A stretch of 21,419 nt of DNA, taken from Anaerolineae bacterium (GTDB lineage: Bacteria > Chloroflexota > Anaerolineae > JAFGEY01). A program made the position numbers and the translations under genes. Where the stretch lies: the NCBI GenBank assembly GCA_016931365.1, contig JAFGEY010000387.1, positions 1 through 21,419 of the forward strand, read 5' to 3'. The notes below the pieces were generated by a model. The model was not told the origin of the DNA and did not search any database. It was given only the letters and a program-made list of their open reading frames with translations. Of the stretch, positions 1 to 7,145 are shown piece by piece. Every line of letters starts with the position of its first letter. The first letter of the stretch is position 1.

Positions 1-1101
1 ACGGTGCGCGAGCTGCGCGAGTGGGTCGAGTACTGCAATTTCCCTGGCGACAGCACCCTGTCAGCCCAGCGCGCCGCCGACGGTCGCCGTGCCGGCAACG
101 GCGTCGATCCGCTGAACATCACCTACTGGAGCATCGGTAACGAAAACTGGGGCTGCGGCGGCAGCTTTTCACCCGAAGATTATTGCACCGAATTTCGTCG
201 TTATGCGACGTTTGTGCGCAGTTTCGGCCATCCGCTCTACGTGATCGCCTGTGGGCCGTCCGGCAACGACGTCGAGTGGACGACGCGCTTTTTCCGCAAA
301 TTGCGCAAGGACTATTGGGACTTTCGCAACATCCACGCCTTTGCCGCGCACTATTACTGCGGCACGGCCGGCACGGCCACCGAATACACCGTGGATCAGT
401 GGTATGAGTTGATCGCCAAGGGCCTGAAAATGGAGCCGTTGGTGGTTCAGCAGCGCGCGGCGATGGACGCCTACGACCCGCAGCGCAAGATCGACCTGAT
501 CGTGGACGAGTGGGGCACCTGGCATCCGGTCGAGGCGGGCACCAACCCGCGCTTTCTCTACCAGCAAAGCTCGCTGCGCGATGCGCTGGTGGCGGCGACG
601 ACGCTGGACATTTTCAACCGTCACGCCGACAAGGTGACCATGTCCAACATCGCGCAGATGGTCAACGTCTTGCAGGCGATGATCCTCACCGAGGGCGAAG
701 GGATGCTGGTCACGCCGACCGGGCACGTCTATGAGATGTACGCGCCGCACCAGGACGGCCTGGCGGTGCGCACGCTGGTGGAAAGCGACGAGATCAACTT
801 CGAAAAGGGCACCCTGTCGGCGGTGGCGGGCAGTGCATCGATCAAGGACAAGACGCTGTTCTTGACCCTGACCAACAGCCACGCCCAGGACGAGATTGAG
901 GTGACGGTCAGCCTGCTCGACGGCGCATCGGCCGACAGCGGCATCGCCCGCGTCTTGACCGGCGATATCCACGCGCACAACACCTTTGTGCAGCCGCAAG
1001 TAGTTTGCCCGCAAGGATGGCCGGTCAATGCTTCCGATTCATCGTTCGTCATTGCCCTGCCGCCCGCCTCGGTGGTCGCGGTCGAGATTGAACTGGAATA
1101 A
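1..1101 (+). CDS. alpha-L-arabinofuranosidase, GH51 family (5'-truncated)
   Basis: The reading frame is open from the first base, so the N-terminal part lies outside the window and the GTG at base 4 is not the true start. The protein is a GH51 alpha-L-arabinofuranosidase, a retaining enzyme that removes arabinofuranosyl side chains from arabinan, arabinoxylan or their oligomers. The segment REWVEYCNFPGDST, followed by YWSIGNENWGCGG, is typical of the catalytic barrel. The acid/base is the Glu of GNEN (codon 142-144) and the nucleophile is the Glu of LIVDEWGTWH (codon 508-510). The HAFAAHYY motif lies between them. The C-terminal ~130 residues form the usual beta-sandwich domain. No signal peptide can be judged. 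The gene ends with TAA and is followed by a large hairpin. Substrate specificity within GH51 cannot be read from this fragment. Confidence 0.93.
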   Translation, partial: TVRELREWVEYCNFPGDSTLSAQRAADGRRAGNGVDPLNITYWSIGNENWGCGGSFSPEDYCTEFRRYATFVRSFGHPLYVIACGPSGNDVEWTTRFFRKLRKDYWDFRNIHAFAAHYYCGTAGTATEYTVDQWYELIAKGLKMEPLVVQQRAAMDAYDPQRKIDLIVDEWGTWHPVEAGTNPRFLYQQSSLRDALVAATTLDIFNRHADKVTMSNIAQMVNVLQAMILTEGEGMLVTPTGHVYEMYAPHQDGLAVRTLVESDEINFEKGTLSAVAGSASIKDKTLFLTLTNSHAQDEIEVTVSLLDGASADSGIARVLTGDIHAHNTFVQPQVVCPQGWPVNASDSSFVIALPPASVVAVEIELE

Positions 1102-1104
1102 CCC

Positions 1105-1178
1105 TATACCTTCTCGGAAGCTCCAGCAACTCAGGCAACACAAAAACCGTTGCCGTTGCCAGCTTTCGGGAAGGTATG
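1105..1178 (+). other. 74-nt imperfect hairpin between the GH51 gene and the flavoprotein gene
   Basis: The outer arms 1105-1122 and 1161-1178 pair over 18 positions if G-U wobbles are allowed (left arm ATACCTTCTCGGAAGCT). The helix continues with GCAAC (1126-1130) on GTTGC (1155-1159) and GGCAAC (1134-1139) on GTTGCC (1149-1154), closing on a 9-nt A-rich loop. The use of wobbles suggests an RNA rather than a DNA element. No T-tract follows on the + strand, so it is not a standard intrinsic terminator. It could be a processing or stability structure at the 3' end of the glycosidase mRNA, or a degenerate palindromic repeat. Confidence 0.6.
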
Positions 1179-1214
1179 CCATTACTATGAACCATTCCTA
1201 TGGAAAGGCACACT

Positions 1215-1697
1215 ATGAACACCTATCATCTGCGCCGGCAGGAAAAAACAATTGAAGATCAAGACGAACTGATCGCCATCATCCAGGGGCAAAAATACAT
1301 GACCCTGGCTATGTGCCGCGACGACGAACCCTATCTGGTCAGCCTGAATTACGGGTTTGACCCCGAGGCGCGCTGCTTTTACATCCACTGCGCGGGCGAA
1401 GGCAAAAAGATCGACATTCTGCGGGCCAATCCAACCGTGTGGGGGCAGGTGATCGAGGATTTGCATTATCAGGACGGCAAGTGCGATCACTTTTTCCGCT
1501 CGGTGCATTTCCAAGGGCGGGTTTCCTTTGTGGACGACATCGATGAAAAGCGCGCGGCGCTGCACCTGATGATCGACGCGCTGGAACCGGACCCCGAGCC
1601 GGTCGAGCAACGGCTGGTGACGGCCAAGTCGCTCGAATCGGTGACCATTCTGAAAATTGCCGTCGAAGGCTGGAGCGGAAAAAAGAGTCTGAAATAG
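1215..1697 (+). CDS. pyridoxamine 5'-phosphate oxidase-like, FMN-binding split-barrel protein (Nim-like)
   Basis: A 160-residue protein of the FMN-binding split-barrel superfamily, resembling the pyridoxamine-phosphate-oxidase-like/NimA branch. Family features are the early strand YMTLAMCRDDEPYLVSLNYG, then FYIHCAGEGKKIDIL, and the closing VTILKIAVEGWSGK. Members bind FMN or F420 and reduce small substrates; nitroimidazole reduction is known for Nim, but most members have no assigned substrate. The start is placed at ATG 1215, because GGAAAGG at 1202-1208 lies 6 nt upstream, rather than at ATG 1200, which has no such site. It is probably co-transcribed with the flavodoxin-like gene 38 bp downstream, giving a pair of flavin proteins. 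The exact activity is not determinable from sequence. Confidence 0.85.
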   Translation: MNTYHLRRQEKTIEDQDELIAIIQGQKYMTLAMCRDDEPYLVSLNYGFDPEARCFYIHCAGEGKKIDILRANPTVWGQVIEDLHYQDGKCDHFFRSVHFQGRVSFVDDIDEKRAALHLMIDALEPDPEPVEQRLVTAKSLESVTILKIAVEGWSGKKSLK

Positions 1698-1735
1698 CGT
1701 CATAGTTTTGCCAAAGCGAGTAAAGGAGGAGTTGG

Positions 1736-2224
1736 GTGAAAATTGCCGTCGTTTACCATTCAGAGAGTGGAAACACTGCGCAGGTAGCGCAGATTGTCGC
1801 CGAAGGCGCGCGGATCGACTCATCGGTCGAGGTGCGGGTGATGAGCATCGCCGAGAGCGATCAGTCGTTCGTCAAGGAGGCCCAAGCGGTGATCATCGGC
1901 ACGCCGACCTATGCCGGGACCTTTTCCTGGCAGATGAAGCAGTGGCTGGATACCGGGTGCGTGCGCCTGGCTGACAAGCTGGGCGCGGTGTTTGCTACTG
2001 AGAACTATGTCGGGGGCGGGGCCGATTTCGCCGAACTGGCCTTGATCGGTCACTTGCTGGTCAAGGGGATGATCGTCTATTCGGCGGGCGCGTCGAGGGG
2101 GCAGCCTTTCACGCATTATGGCGCGGTGACGATCCGCGTTGGCAACGAGGCGCAGCAGGAACGAGCGCGCATCTTTGGTCGGCGCGTGGCCGAAAAGGCA
2201 GTTGAGTTGTTTGGAGCTGGCTGA
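1736..2224 (+). CDS. flavodoxin family protein (WrbA/NAD(P)H-quinone reductase-like)
   Basis: A 162-residue single-domain flavodoxin fold. The N-terminus KIAVVYHSESGNTAQVA carries the phosphate-binding loop that holds FMN (S-E-S-G-N-T). The segment VIIGTPTYAGTFSWQMKQWLD, with its aromatic-rich loop, is typical of the WrbA/NAD(P)H:quinone oxidoreductase branch, as is ENYVGGGADFAELALIGHLL. The start is GTG 1736, with a strong AAAGGAGGA at 1722-1730 5 nt upstream. It follows the split-barrel flavoprotein gene by 38 bp, so the two are likely one transcript. The likely role is electron carriage or two-electron quinone reduction in the cytoplasm. Electron-carrier and enzyme roles cannot be separated from sequence alone. 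Confidence 0.88.
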   Translation: MKIAVVYHSESGNTAQVAQIVAEGARIDSSVEVRVMSIAESDQSFVKEAQAVIIGTPTYAGTFSWQMKQWLDTGCVRLADKLGAVFATENYVGGGADFAELALIGHLLVKGMIVYSAGASRGQPFTHYGAVTIRVGNEAQQERARIFGRRVAEKAVELFGAG

Positions 2225-2244
2225 GAGGCGAGGTCAAGTCCTCC

Positions 2245-2267
2245 ATCTTATATAGGGTAGATAAGAT
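2245..2267 (+). terminator. possible weak hairpin after the flavodoxin-like gene
   Basis: ATCTTAT (2245-2251) and ATAAGAT (2261-2267) form a 7-bp AT-rich stem with a 9-nt loop, 20 bp after the stop codon. It is followed by TAATTTC only, with no clean T-tract. The stem is weak, so the terminator call is tentative. Confidence 0.25.
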
Positions 2268-2331
2268 TAATTTCAGCAGTATAGTTGTGCAATTAATTCT
2301 TAAAAATTTCCCTTGAGCCTGGAATTAATTC

Positions 2332-2360
2332 TTGACAGGCCATGCGATCTGTGGTATACT
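2332..2360 (+). promoter_or_regulatory. sigma-70-type promoter of tRNA-Lys
   Basis: Consensus -35 TTGACA (2332-2337), a 17-bp spacer and TATACT (2355-2360) as -10. The -10 is preceded by GTGG, making an extended -10. The expected transcription start is near 2367, only about 3 nt before the tRNA 5' end. The upstream 2280-2331 stretch is very AT-rich and contains an 11-bp direct repeat AATTAATTCTT (2291-2301 and 2323-2333), which could act as an UP element. Confidence 0.85.
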
Positions 2361-2369
2361 CTGATTTGC

Positions 2370-2442
2370 GGGCCGTTAGCTCAGTTGGCAGAGCACCTGC
2401 CTTTTAAGCAGGGAGTCGCAGGTTCGAGTCCTGCACGGCTCA
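2370..2442 (+). tRNA. tRNA-Lys (anticodon TTT)
   Basis: A complete cloverleaf. The acceptor GGGCCGT (2370-2376) pairs with ACGGCTC (2435-2441), with one G-U pair. The D-arm starts GCTCAGTTGG. The anticodon stem CCTGC/GCAGG encloses the loop CTTTTAA with anticodon TTT at 2403-2405. The T-arm is GCAGG TTCGAGT CCTGC (2418-2434) and the discriminator base is A2442. The CCA end is not encoded. It is a single tRNA with its own promoter. Confidence 0.97.
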
Positions 2443-2444
2443 TT

Positions 2445-2488
2445 ACAAAGCGCACTCCGCCGGTTCAAACCAGCGGAGTGCGCTTTGT
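2445..2488. terminator. 16-bp hairpin between tRNA-Lys and the convergent minus-strand genes
   Basis: ACAAAGCGCACTCCGC (2445-2460) is perfectly complementary to 2473-2488, with a 12-nt loop that can form three further pairs. It begins 3 nt after the tRNA. The A-rich and T-rich ends (ACAAAG/CTTTGT) give a short U-run at the 3' side on either strand. It lies between the tRNA and minus-strand genes that converge on it, so a bidirectional terminator is the simplest reading. Confidence 0.7.
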
Positions 2489-2526
2489 GATGTCTGATGG
2501 CTATTCGCTCAACCGCGTATGGCGAT

Positions 2527-2877
2527 CTAGATACAACTGGCAAAAGACAGCAGTTGGTTGTTCAACGACGCTGTCGGCAAATCATTGCCGACGGTTTTGA
2601 TCTCCTCGATGTCCACGCCCAATTCATCTGCCACAGCTTCTTTGACCAGTATAATGTAGGCATGATCGCGGATCGTTTCCATATCACAGTTTACGTTGCC
2701 GTAGACCAGAGGCACGCCATCAGAACCCAGGATATACCAATAAAGGCATCCGGGGATCAGGCTTGGGCAGATTATCAAGTCAACAAACGGAGATTCCACT
2801 TGACATTCCAGCAAGAAAATGGGAAAGCTGGCACAAAGAAACGGGATTATATCGCCAGCATGAACCCATTGTCTCAC
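2527..2877 (-). CDS. hypothetical protein (uncertain ORF downstream of the Clp ATPase)
   Basis: I do not recognise this ORF. The frame is open on the minus strand from 2991 to a TAG at 2527-2529, but the part beyond 2936 overlaps the end of the Clp ATPase gene. A GTG at 2877 would give 116 residues without overlap. The stretch from VPLVYGNVNCDMETIR through KEAVADELGVDIEEIKTVG looks like genuine protein. The first half is rich in Cys, Phe and Ile. No Shine-Dalgarno site precedes the GTG. It would be the last gene of the RpiR-Clp transcript and ends 38 bp before a hairpin that could terminate it. The sequence could equally be a degraded gene. Without it, 2489-2935 holds nothing I can recognise. 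Confidence 0.35.
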   Translation of the reverse strand: MRQWVHAGDIIPFLCASFPIFLLECQVESPFVDLIICPSLIPGCLYWYILGSDGVPLVYGNVNCDMETIRDHAYIILVKEAVADELGVDIEEIKTVGNDLPTASLNNQLLSFASCI

Positions 2878-2935
2878 AGATAAGTTATGGATCAGTAAGA
2901 TGCAAGTTAAACTTTGGTTAGAAGTCGATGGATGC

Positions 2936-5152
2936 TCAAACGGGCGGAATTCTATCGAAGGAAAAGCTAAGGGCGTGGTTTTGAACATCAATATGTACAG
3001 TGGTGCCCGGAGAAGGGTCTTGAGTCAACAGCAGGTTGGCCAGCGGTTCGCGGACATGACGCTGAATAATGCGTCGCAAAGGGCGCGCGCCCCATTCGGG
3101 GTGGTCGTTTTGTGCAAGCAGCCACGTTTGAGCCACCGGTGTAAATGCTAGCTCTAGTCCGCGATTCGAGGCCAACACCTTTTCCCTGCTCAATAACAAA
3201 TCCAGGATGCGTAGGAGGTCTTGATCGGTCAGCTGGTTGAAGAAAATGATCTCGTCCAGCCGGTTGAGAAACTCGGGTCGGAAATGCGCCCTGACCGCAT
3301 CCATTGCCTGATCGCGGGCCACCTCGCCGAGCTGCGGGTCGCCCAGATATCGCGCGCCGAGGTTGCTGGTGAGCAAGATCACCGCTTCGCCGAACGAGCA
3401 TTGCCGGCCTTTGCCGTCGGTGAGACGGCCCTCGTCGAGCACCTGCAGCAGCAGGTCGAGGATACGCGGGTGCGCCTTTTCGACTTCGTCAAACAGGACG
3501 ACGGTATAGGGAGAAGCCAGCAGGCGATCGGTGAGCTGCCCGCCGCCTTCATAGCCCACATAGCCCGGCGGTGCGCCGATCAATCGATTGACGGCGCTTT
3601 CGTCCATATACTCGCTCATATCGATGGCGATCAGCCGATCTTCGCTGCCAAACATAAATTCGGCCAGCACTTTGGCCAGCTCGCTCTTGCCCACCCCGGT
3701 CGGCCCCATGAACAAAAAACTGCCGATAGGTCGCTTGGGATCTTTGAGGCCAACGCGCGCCGTCTTTACTGCTCGGCTCAACGCCAGAATCGCCTCATCC
3801 TGGCCGATGATCCGCTTTTGCAGGTGTTCGACCATATGCGCGTAACGGCTGCGTTCATCGGCGCCGAGGCGGGTGACGGGAATGCCGGTCATCAGGCTGG
3901 CGGCGAGGGTGATGTCGTCCTGATCGAGGATGGTGTCGCCGGAGGTTTGAGGGCCAAAGCCGAGGTTCTTTTGGGTGCTCATCCGCACCAGGGCACAGGC
4001 GCGGTGCAGCAGGTGAACCGCGCCACCGGGCAGCGGTTCGGTGGTCAGGTAGCGCCGGACCAGCGACGCAGCAACGGGCAGACTGCCGGCGTCGATCTCG
4101 ATGGCGTACTCGTTTTCCAGAGAAGGCCGCAGAGTCTGCAATATCTGGACGGTTTCGGCCTCCTGGGTGGGGGGCACGCGCAAAACGCGGCTGTGTGCAG
4201 TGACGGCCGTGGCTTTGCTCAGGCGTGTGTCGTAGCCCTCAGGCGTGGTGGTGCCGATCAGTGTGACGTCGGCGCTCAGAAAGGCTTTTTGCAGCGCCGG
4301 CACGCCTTTGGGCAGTTCGGCATAGATCGCGCCGCCGAAAAAACGGTGGATGTCGGGCACAAAGAGGATGCCACCCTGCGCTTTGCGCAGCCCGGCGCGG
4401 ATCGCGGCCTCCGCATTATCATAGAGCGCCTGCTCGGGGACACCGATCACCGAGTTGATGCCGACTGGACCACGCCCTTCAGCGATGAGCAGGGCCAGGC
4501 TGTAGACGAGCGAGCGTTTGCCCACGCCCGGCTGTCCAACCAGAACGGTGTGCCGCTCGCCGGACAACGAAAGCAGGCTGATCAGTTCGTGAAGCAGCGA
4601 TTCCCGAAAATAGACTGGTTCTATGTCGCCGCCGCGGGCCTGCGCCACCCAATCGACGCCCGCGCTGCTGCGCACCAGGGTCTGATCGGCCAACAGCTTG
4701 GTCAGTGCCGTTGGTGTAATGCCGTGCCGCTGGAGCAGCCCTGCCGTCGATACGCCAGCTTGGCTCATCGCGGCCAGCGCGTGCTCTGTGCCGACCCAGA
4801 CCTCGCCCATCGCTTCGGCGATCGTTTTGCCCTCGTCCAGCACAACAAGCATTTCTGATGACAGCGGAACAGCGCGGTTGTTGGCGTCTGTAAAACCAAA
4901 GTCGGCATCAAGACCGCGACGCATCCGCGCTTGTGATTCGACTTGACGTTCGAGCATGTTGAGGTCGAAACTGCGCGTTCCGGCCAGATGAGCCAGTATC
5001 TTGGCCGCCGCACACGTTGGAGCGCGCAAAAAGGTCAACAGCAACACCTCAGGGGTAAGCACACGCTGGTCGTACAAGTCGAGCAAGGTGACGGCGTCGT
5101 TCAGCGCGGCGGTCAGTTCTCGGGAGGGAATGTCGGGATTGAGTGTACTCAT
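2936..5152 (-). CDS. Hsp100/Clp (ClpB/ClpC-like) AAA+ ATPase with degenerate first AAA module
   Basis: A 738-residue Clp-type ATPase. An N-terminal Clp_N double repeat (about 10-155) precedes AAA1 (about 170-400) and AAA2 (about 445-735). AAA2 is complete: Walker A GPTGVGKS (483-490), Walker B VVLFDE (551-556), pore loop GYVGY, sensor TSN (595-597), Arg finger in FRPEFLNR (R631), and sensor 2 GARPLRR. AAA1 is degraded. Its P-loop is GQPGVGKRS (Arg replacing Thr), its Walker B is ILFVPD in place of ILFIDE, the usual KYRGEFEER pore loop is missing, and the ALERRF arginine fingers read AVTAHSR. Only about 25 residues separate the modules, so there is no M-domain coiled coil. No IGF/LGF ClpP-binding loop is evident in AAA2. 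An unfoldase or disaggregase role is therefore likely, with one active ring. The start lies 4 bp after the RpiR-type gene, implying translational coupling. Confidence 0.9.
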   Translation of the reverse strand: MSTLNPDIPSRELTAALNDAVTLLDLYDQRVLTPEVLLLTFLRAPTCAAAKILAHLAGTRSFDLNMLERQVESQARMRRGLDADFGFTDANNRAVPLSSEMLVVLDEGKTIAEAMGEVWVGTEHALAAMSQAGVSTAGLLQRHGITPTALTKLLADQTLVRSSAGVDWVAQARGGDIEPVYFRESLLHELISLLSLSGERHTVLVGQPGVGKRSLVYSLALLIAEGRGPVGINSVIGVPEQALYDNAEAAIRAGLRKAQGGILFVPDIHRFFGGAIYAELPKGVPALQKAFLSADVTLIGTTTPEGYDTRLSKATAVTAHSRVLRVPPTQEAETVQILQTLRPSLENEYAIEIDAGSLPVAASLVRRYLTTEPLPGGAVHLLHRACALVRMSTQKNLGFGPQTSGDTILDQDDITLAASLMTGIPVTRLGADERSRYAHMVEHLQKRIIGQDEAILALSRAVKTARVGLKDPKRPIGSFLFMGPTGVGKSELAKVLAEFMFGSEDRLIAIDMSEYMDESAVNRLIGAPPGYVGYEGGGQLTDRLLASPYTVVLFDEVEKAHPRILDLLLQVLDEGRLTDGKGRQCSFGEAVILLTSNLGARYLGDPQLGEVARDQAMDAVRAHFRPEFLNRLDEIIFFNQLTDQDLLRILDLLLSREKVLASNRGLELAFTPVAQTWLLAQNDHPEWGARPLRRIIQRHVREPLANLLLTQDPSPGTTVHIDVQNHALSFSFDRIPPV

Positions 5153-5156
5153 TGTT

Positions 5157-6035
5157 CTAATATCGCAAGTTGACCAGCAAACGTTCGTTCAAAGCCAGGC
5201 TGTTGGCTGTGCGCTCTTTGTTTTTCAACGCAACTGCGGTGGCAATGGCATCGATCAGGGCGAGGTGCGCGGCGCGTGTGGCGACCATTTCGATGCCCAG
5301 GTTTCGCTCGGCGTGAACCGCGCCAAGCTGGATATCAGCAAATTCAGTCACCGATGCATGCGGAAAGTCGGTGATACAGATCGTGGTGATACCCCGTTCT
5401 TTGGCTACTCGCAGCGCATTAACTACACTCTTGGTGCGTCCCGAATGCGAAACCCCGATCACCACATCGCCTGGTTCAAGCAGGGTTAGCGACATTAACT
5501 GACGGTGCTGATCTTCGTACTGGTTGCAGTTGAGGCCGATGATCTCCAGTCGATAGGCAAACTCAGCGGCGACACTGGCCGAGGTGCCTACGCCGAAAAT
5601 GGCAATCTGTTTGGCTTGGGAGATTGCGTCGACGGCCTGTTGAAGCGCGGCAAGATCGAGTGAGTGAAGCGTCTGTTCAAGCACTCCGGCAATGTTCTCG
5701 AACACGCTTTTGACCAGGTGTTCCAGATCCATCGTATCAATGCCCTCAAAATAAACCGTCGCGGCCACCGAATCGACCTGGGCAAGCGCTTCGTGCAGGT
5801 TGTGATATCCGTCCAGACCGATGTCCTTACACAGTGTGCGTACTGTGCCCGGACTGACATGTGCTTCTTCGGCCAATTGCACGAGCGACTGTTTGGGCAC
5901 CGCTGCATAGTTGAGGATGATGTATTCGGCCAGCGTCTTTTCTTCGCCGGTAAACGATTCGAGCTTGTCGCTGATGGAGGTCAAGACCTTGGGAGGTTCA
6001 AGTCCGTTGTTTGACACACGACCAGACATAAACAT
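5157..6035 (-). CDS. MurR/RpiR family transcriptional regulator (HTH + SIS)
   Basis: A 292-residue regulator with an N-terminal RpiR helix-turn-helix (about 20-90, including QLAEEAHVSPGTVRTLCKDIGLDGY) and a C-terminal SIS sugar-isomerase-like domain (about 120-255; AIFGVGTSASVAAEFAYRL, and DVVIGVSHSGRTKSVV for phosphosugar binding). Such proteins sense phosphosugars such as hexosamine, ribose or MurNAc phosphates and repress or activate catabolic genes. The start is ATG 6035, with AGGAGG 5 nt upstream; an in-frame ATG at 6056 lacks a site. Unusually, the downstream partner is a Clp ATPase 4 bp away rather than a sugar kinase, isomerase or transporter. Its own promoter (6104-6131) could be autoregulated. 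The ligand is unknown. Confidence 0.9.
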   Translation of the reverse strand: MFMSGRVSNNGLEPPKVLTSISDKLESFTGEEKTLAEYIILNYAAVPKQSLVQLAEEAHVSPGTVRTLCKDIGLDGYHNLHEALAQVDSVAATVYFEGIDTMDLEHLVKSVFENIAGVLEQTLHSLDLAALQQAVDAISQAKQIAIFGVGTSASVAAEFAYRLEIIGLNCNQYEDQHRQLMSLTLLEPGDVVIGVSHSGRTKSVVNALRVAKERGITTICITDFPHASVTEFADIQLGAVHAERNLGIEMVATRAAHLALIDAIATAVALKNKERTANSLALNERLLVNLRY

Positions 6036-6103
6036 GTTTTCCTCCTGCTTAATCACAGCTTATTAGGTGACACAGAACGGTTCGATTTGGGTTGGGTATT
6101 TAT

Positions 6104-6131
6104 ATTATACCACCAAAGACAGTCGTGTAAA
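6104..6131 (-). promoter_or_regulatory. promoter of the RpiR-Clp operon
   Basis: On the minus strand, TTTACA (6131-6126), a 16-bp spacer and TATAAT (6109-6104). The -10 is within GTGGTATAAT (6113-6104), an extended -10. Transcription should start near 6097, about 60 nt before the RpiR start codon. The -35 abuts the T-tract of the LysM gene terminator. Confidence 0.7.
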
Positions 6132-6170
6132 AACACAAAAAACATCCCCGGTCTGGAATCAAACCGGGGA
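6131..6170 (-). terminator. intrinsic terminator of the LysM lipoprotein gene
   Basis: Read on the minus strand, TCCCCGGT (6170-6163) and ACCGGGGA (6152-6145) form an 8-bp GC-rich stem with a 10-nt loop. They are followed by TGTTTTTTGTGTTTTT. It lies 30 bp after the LysM gene stop and is a textbook rho-independent terminator. Confidence 0.88.
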
Positions 6171-6200
6171 CGCTCAGATTTTGGATCAAACAAAAGACGT

Positions 6201-7040
6201 TCAGGGAATACGCAAGGTGCGCCCGGCAATGATAAAGTTGATATTTGAAATGCCGTTATAGTTAGCGATGGCCCATGCAGTAGTATTGTATTTGAGAGCG
6301 ATACTCCACAAACTTTCTCCCCGCTGGACCACGTGATAGCGAACGCCAGAGACTGGCGTGGTGCCGCTGCCCTGGACGATGACCAGATTTTGCCCGGCGT
6401 ACACAAAACTGGGGTTGACGATATTGTTGGCTGCCGCAACCGCCTCGACGGTGGTGTTGTATTTGAGAGCGATGCGAAACAGATTTTCACCTGGCTGTAC
6501 GACGTGCGTGATCGTCTCTCCCCCTCCATCACCTGTACCCGGCAGAATCAGCTTTTGGCCTTTATAGATGACGTCGGAAGTCAGACCGTTTTTGCTCTTG
6601 ATTGCTTCCACTGTCGTCCCAAAGCGAATCGCCAGACCCCACAAGGTATCTCCCGCCCCAACCGTATATTCAAAATCGGCGTCGTCACCGGGAACCGGGG
6701 GTGCGGTCGGCTCGGCAGGAGGCGTAGGTGTTGGCGCTGCATCACCGCCACTTTCGGTGGTTGGCGTAGGCGTCGGCAATTCGCCACCGCTCTCAGAGGT
6801 AGGCGTCATTGTTGGGAGCGGTGCGGGCGTGACACCCTCTTGAGGTGTTGCCGTCGCATCGGCAGCGACCACGGTCACACCAGGGGTCGCTGTTCCCGCA
6901 GCTTGTGAACCCTGATCCACTTTGGATTCTGGCGTTGGAACGGGACCACCTGCCGATCGTGTGCAGGCTGCGAAAGCCACAGTGACGATCAGTAACACGC
7001 CGATCAATGCAAAGCTGGTCCGAAGGCTTTTCTTGTTCAT
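6201..7040 (-). CDS. LysM-domain lipoprotein, cell-wall binding
   Basis: A 279-residue exported protein. A hydrophobic signal segment ends in AFAAC (Cys26), a slightly non-canonical lipobox, so it is probably a lipoprotein. A low-complexity Thr/Pro/Glu/Gly linker (about 27-130) repeats PTPTP and ESGG units. Three LysM modules follow, starting YTVGAGDTLWGLA, THVVQPGENLFRIA and YHVVQRGESLWSIA; each has the conserved GDT/GEN/GES turn and a closing YxGQxLxI-type strand. LysM binds peptidoglycan or related N-acetylglucosamine polymers. No catalytic domain is attached, so a structural or adhesive role is likely. GGAGG lies 6 nt before ATG 7040, and a second ATG sits directly upstream at 7043. It is monocistronic, with its own promoter and terminator. 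Confidence 0.92.
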   Translation of the reverse strand: MNKKSLRTSFALIGVLLIVTVAFAACTRSAGGPVPTPESKVDQGSQAAGTATPGVTVVAADATATPQEGVTPAPLPTMTPTSESGGELPTPTPTTESGGDAAPTPTPPAEPTAPPVPGDDADFEYTVGAGDTLWGLAIRFGTTVEAIKSKNGLTSDVIYKGQKLILPGTGDGGGETITHVVQPGENLFRIALKYNTTVEAVAAANNIVNPSFVYAGQNLVIVQGSGTTPVSGVRYHVVQRGESLWSIALKYNTTAWAIANYNGISNINFIIAGRTLRIP

Positions 7041-7145
7041 CATATGCCTCCTTGAGGATGTGAGCATAACACAAACTGGTTCACGTTGTCTACAGTGTGC
7101 CATAAAGCGACTTGGGAAAATCCAAACTTTATGTTTACTACTAAG

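Noticed and set aside
169..1014. 281-codon open frame on the - strand
   Set aside because: Antisense to the GH51 gene, whose catalytic motifs are unmistakable; no recognisable domain.
2313..2600. Open frame on the + strand across the tRNA, containing CGPLAQLAEHLPFKQGVAGSSPARL-like sequence (only part shown: QLAEHLPFKQG)
   Set aside because: This is the familiar spurious translation of a tRNA gene, not a protein.
3221..4858. 545-codon open frame on the + strand
   Set aside because: It is antisense to the well-supported Clp ATPase, has no family motifs, and reflects GC-rich codon structure of the opposite strand.
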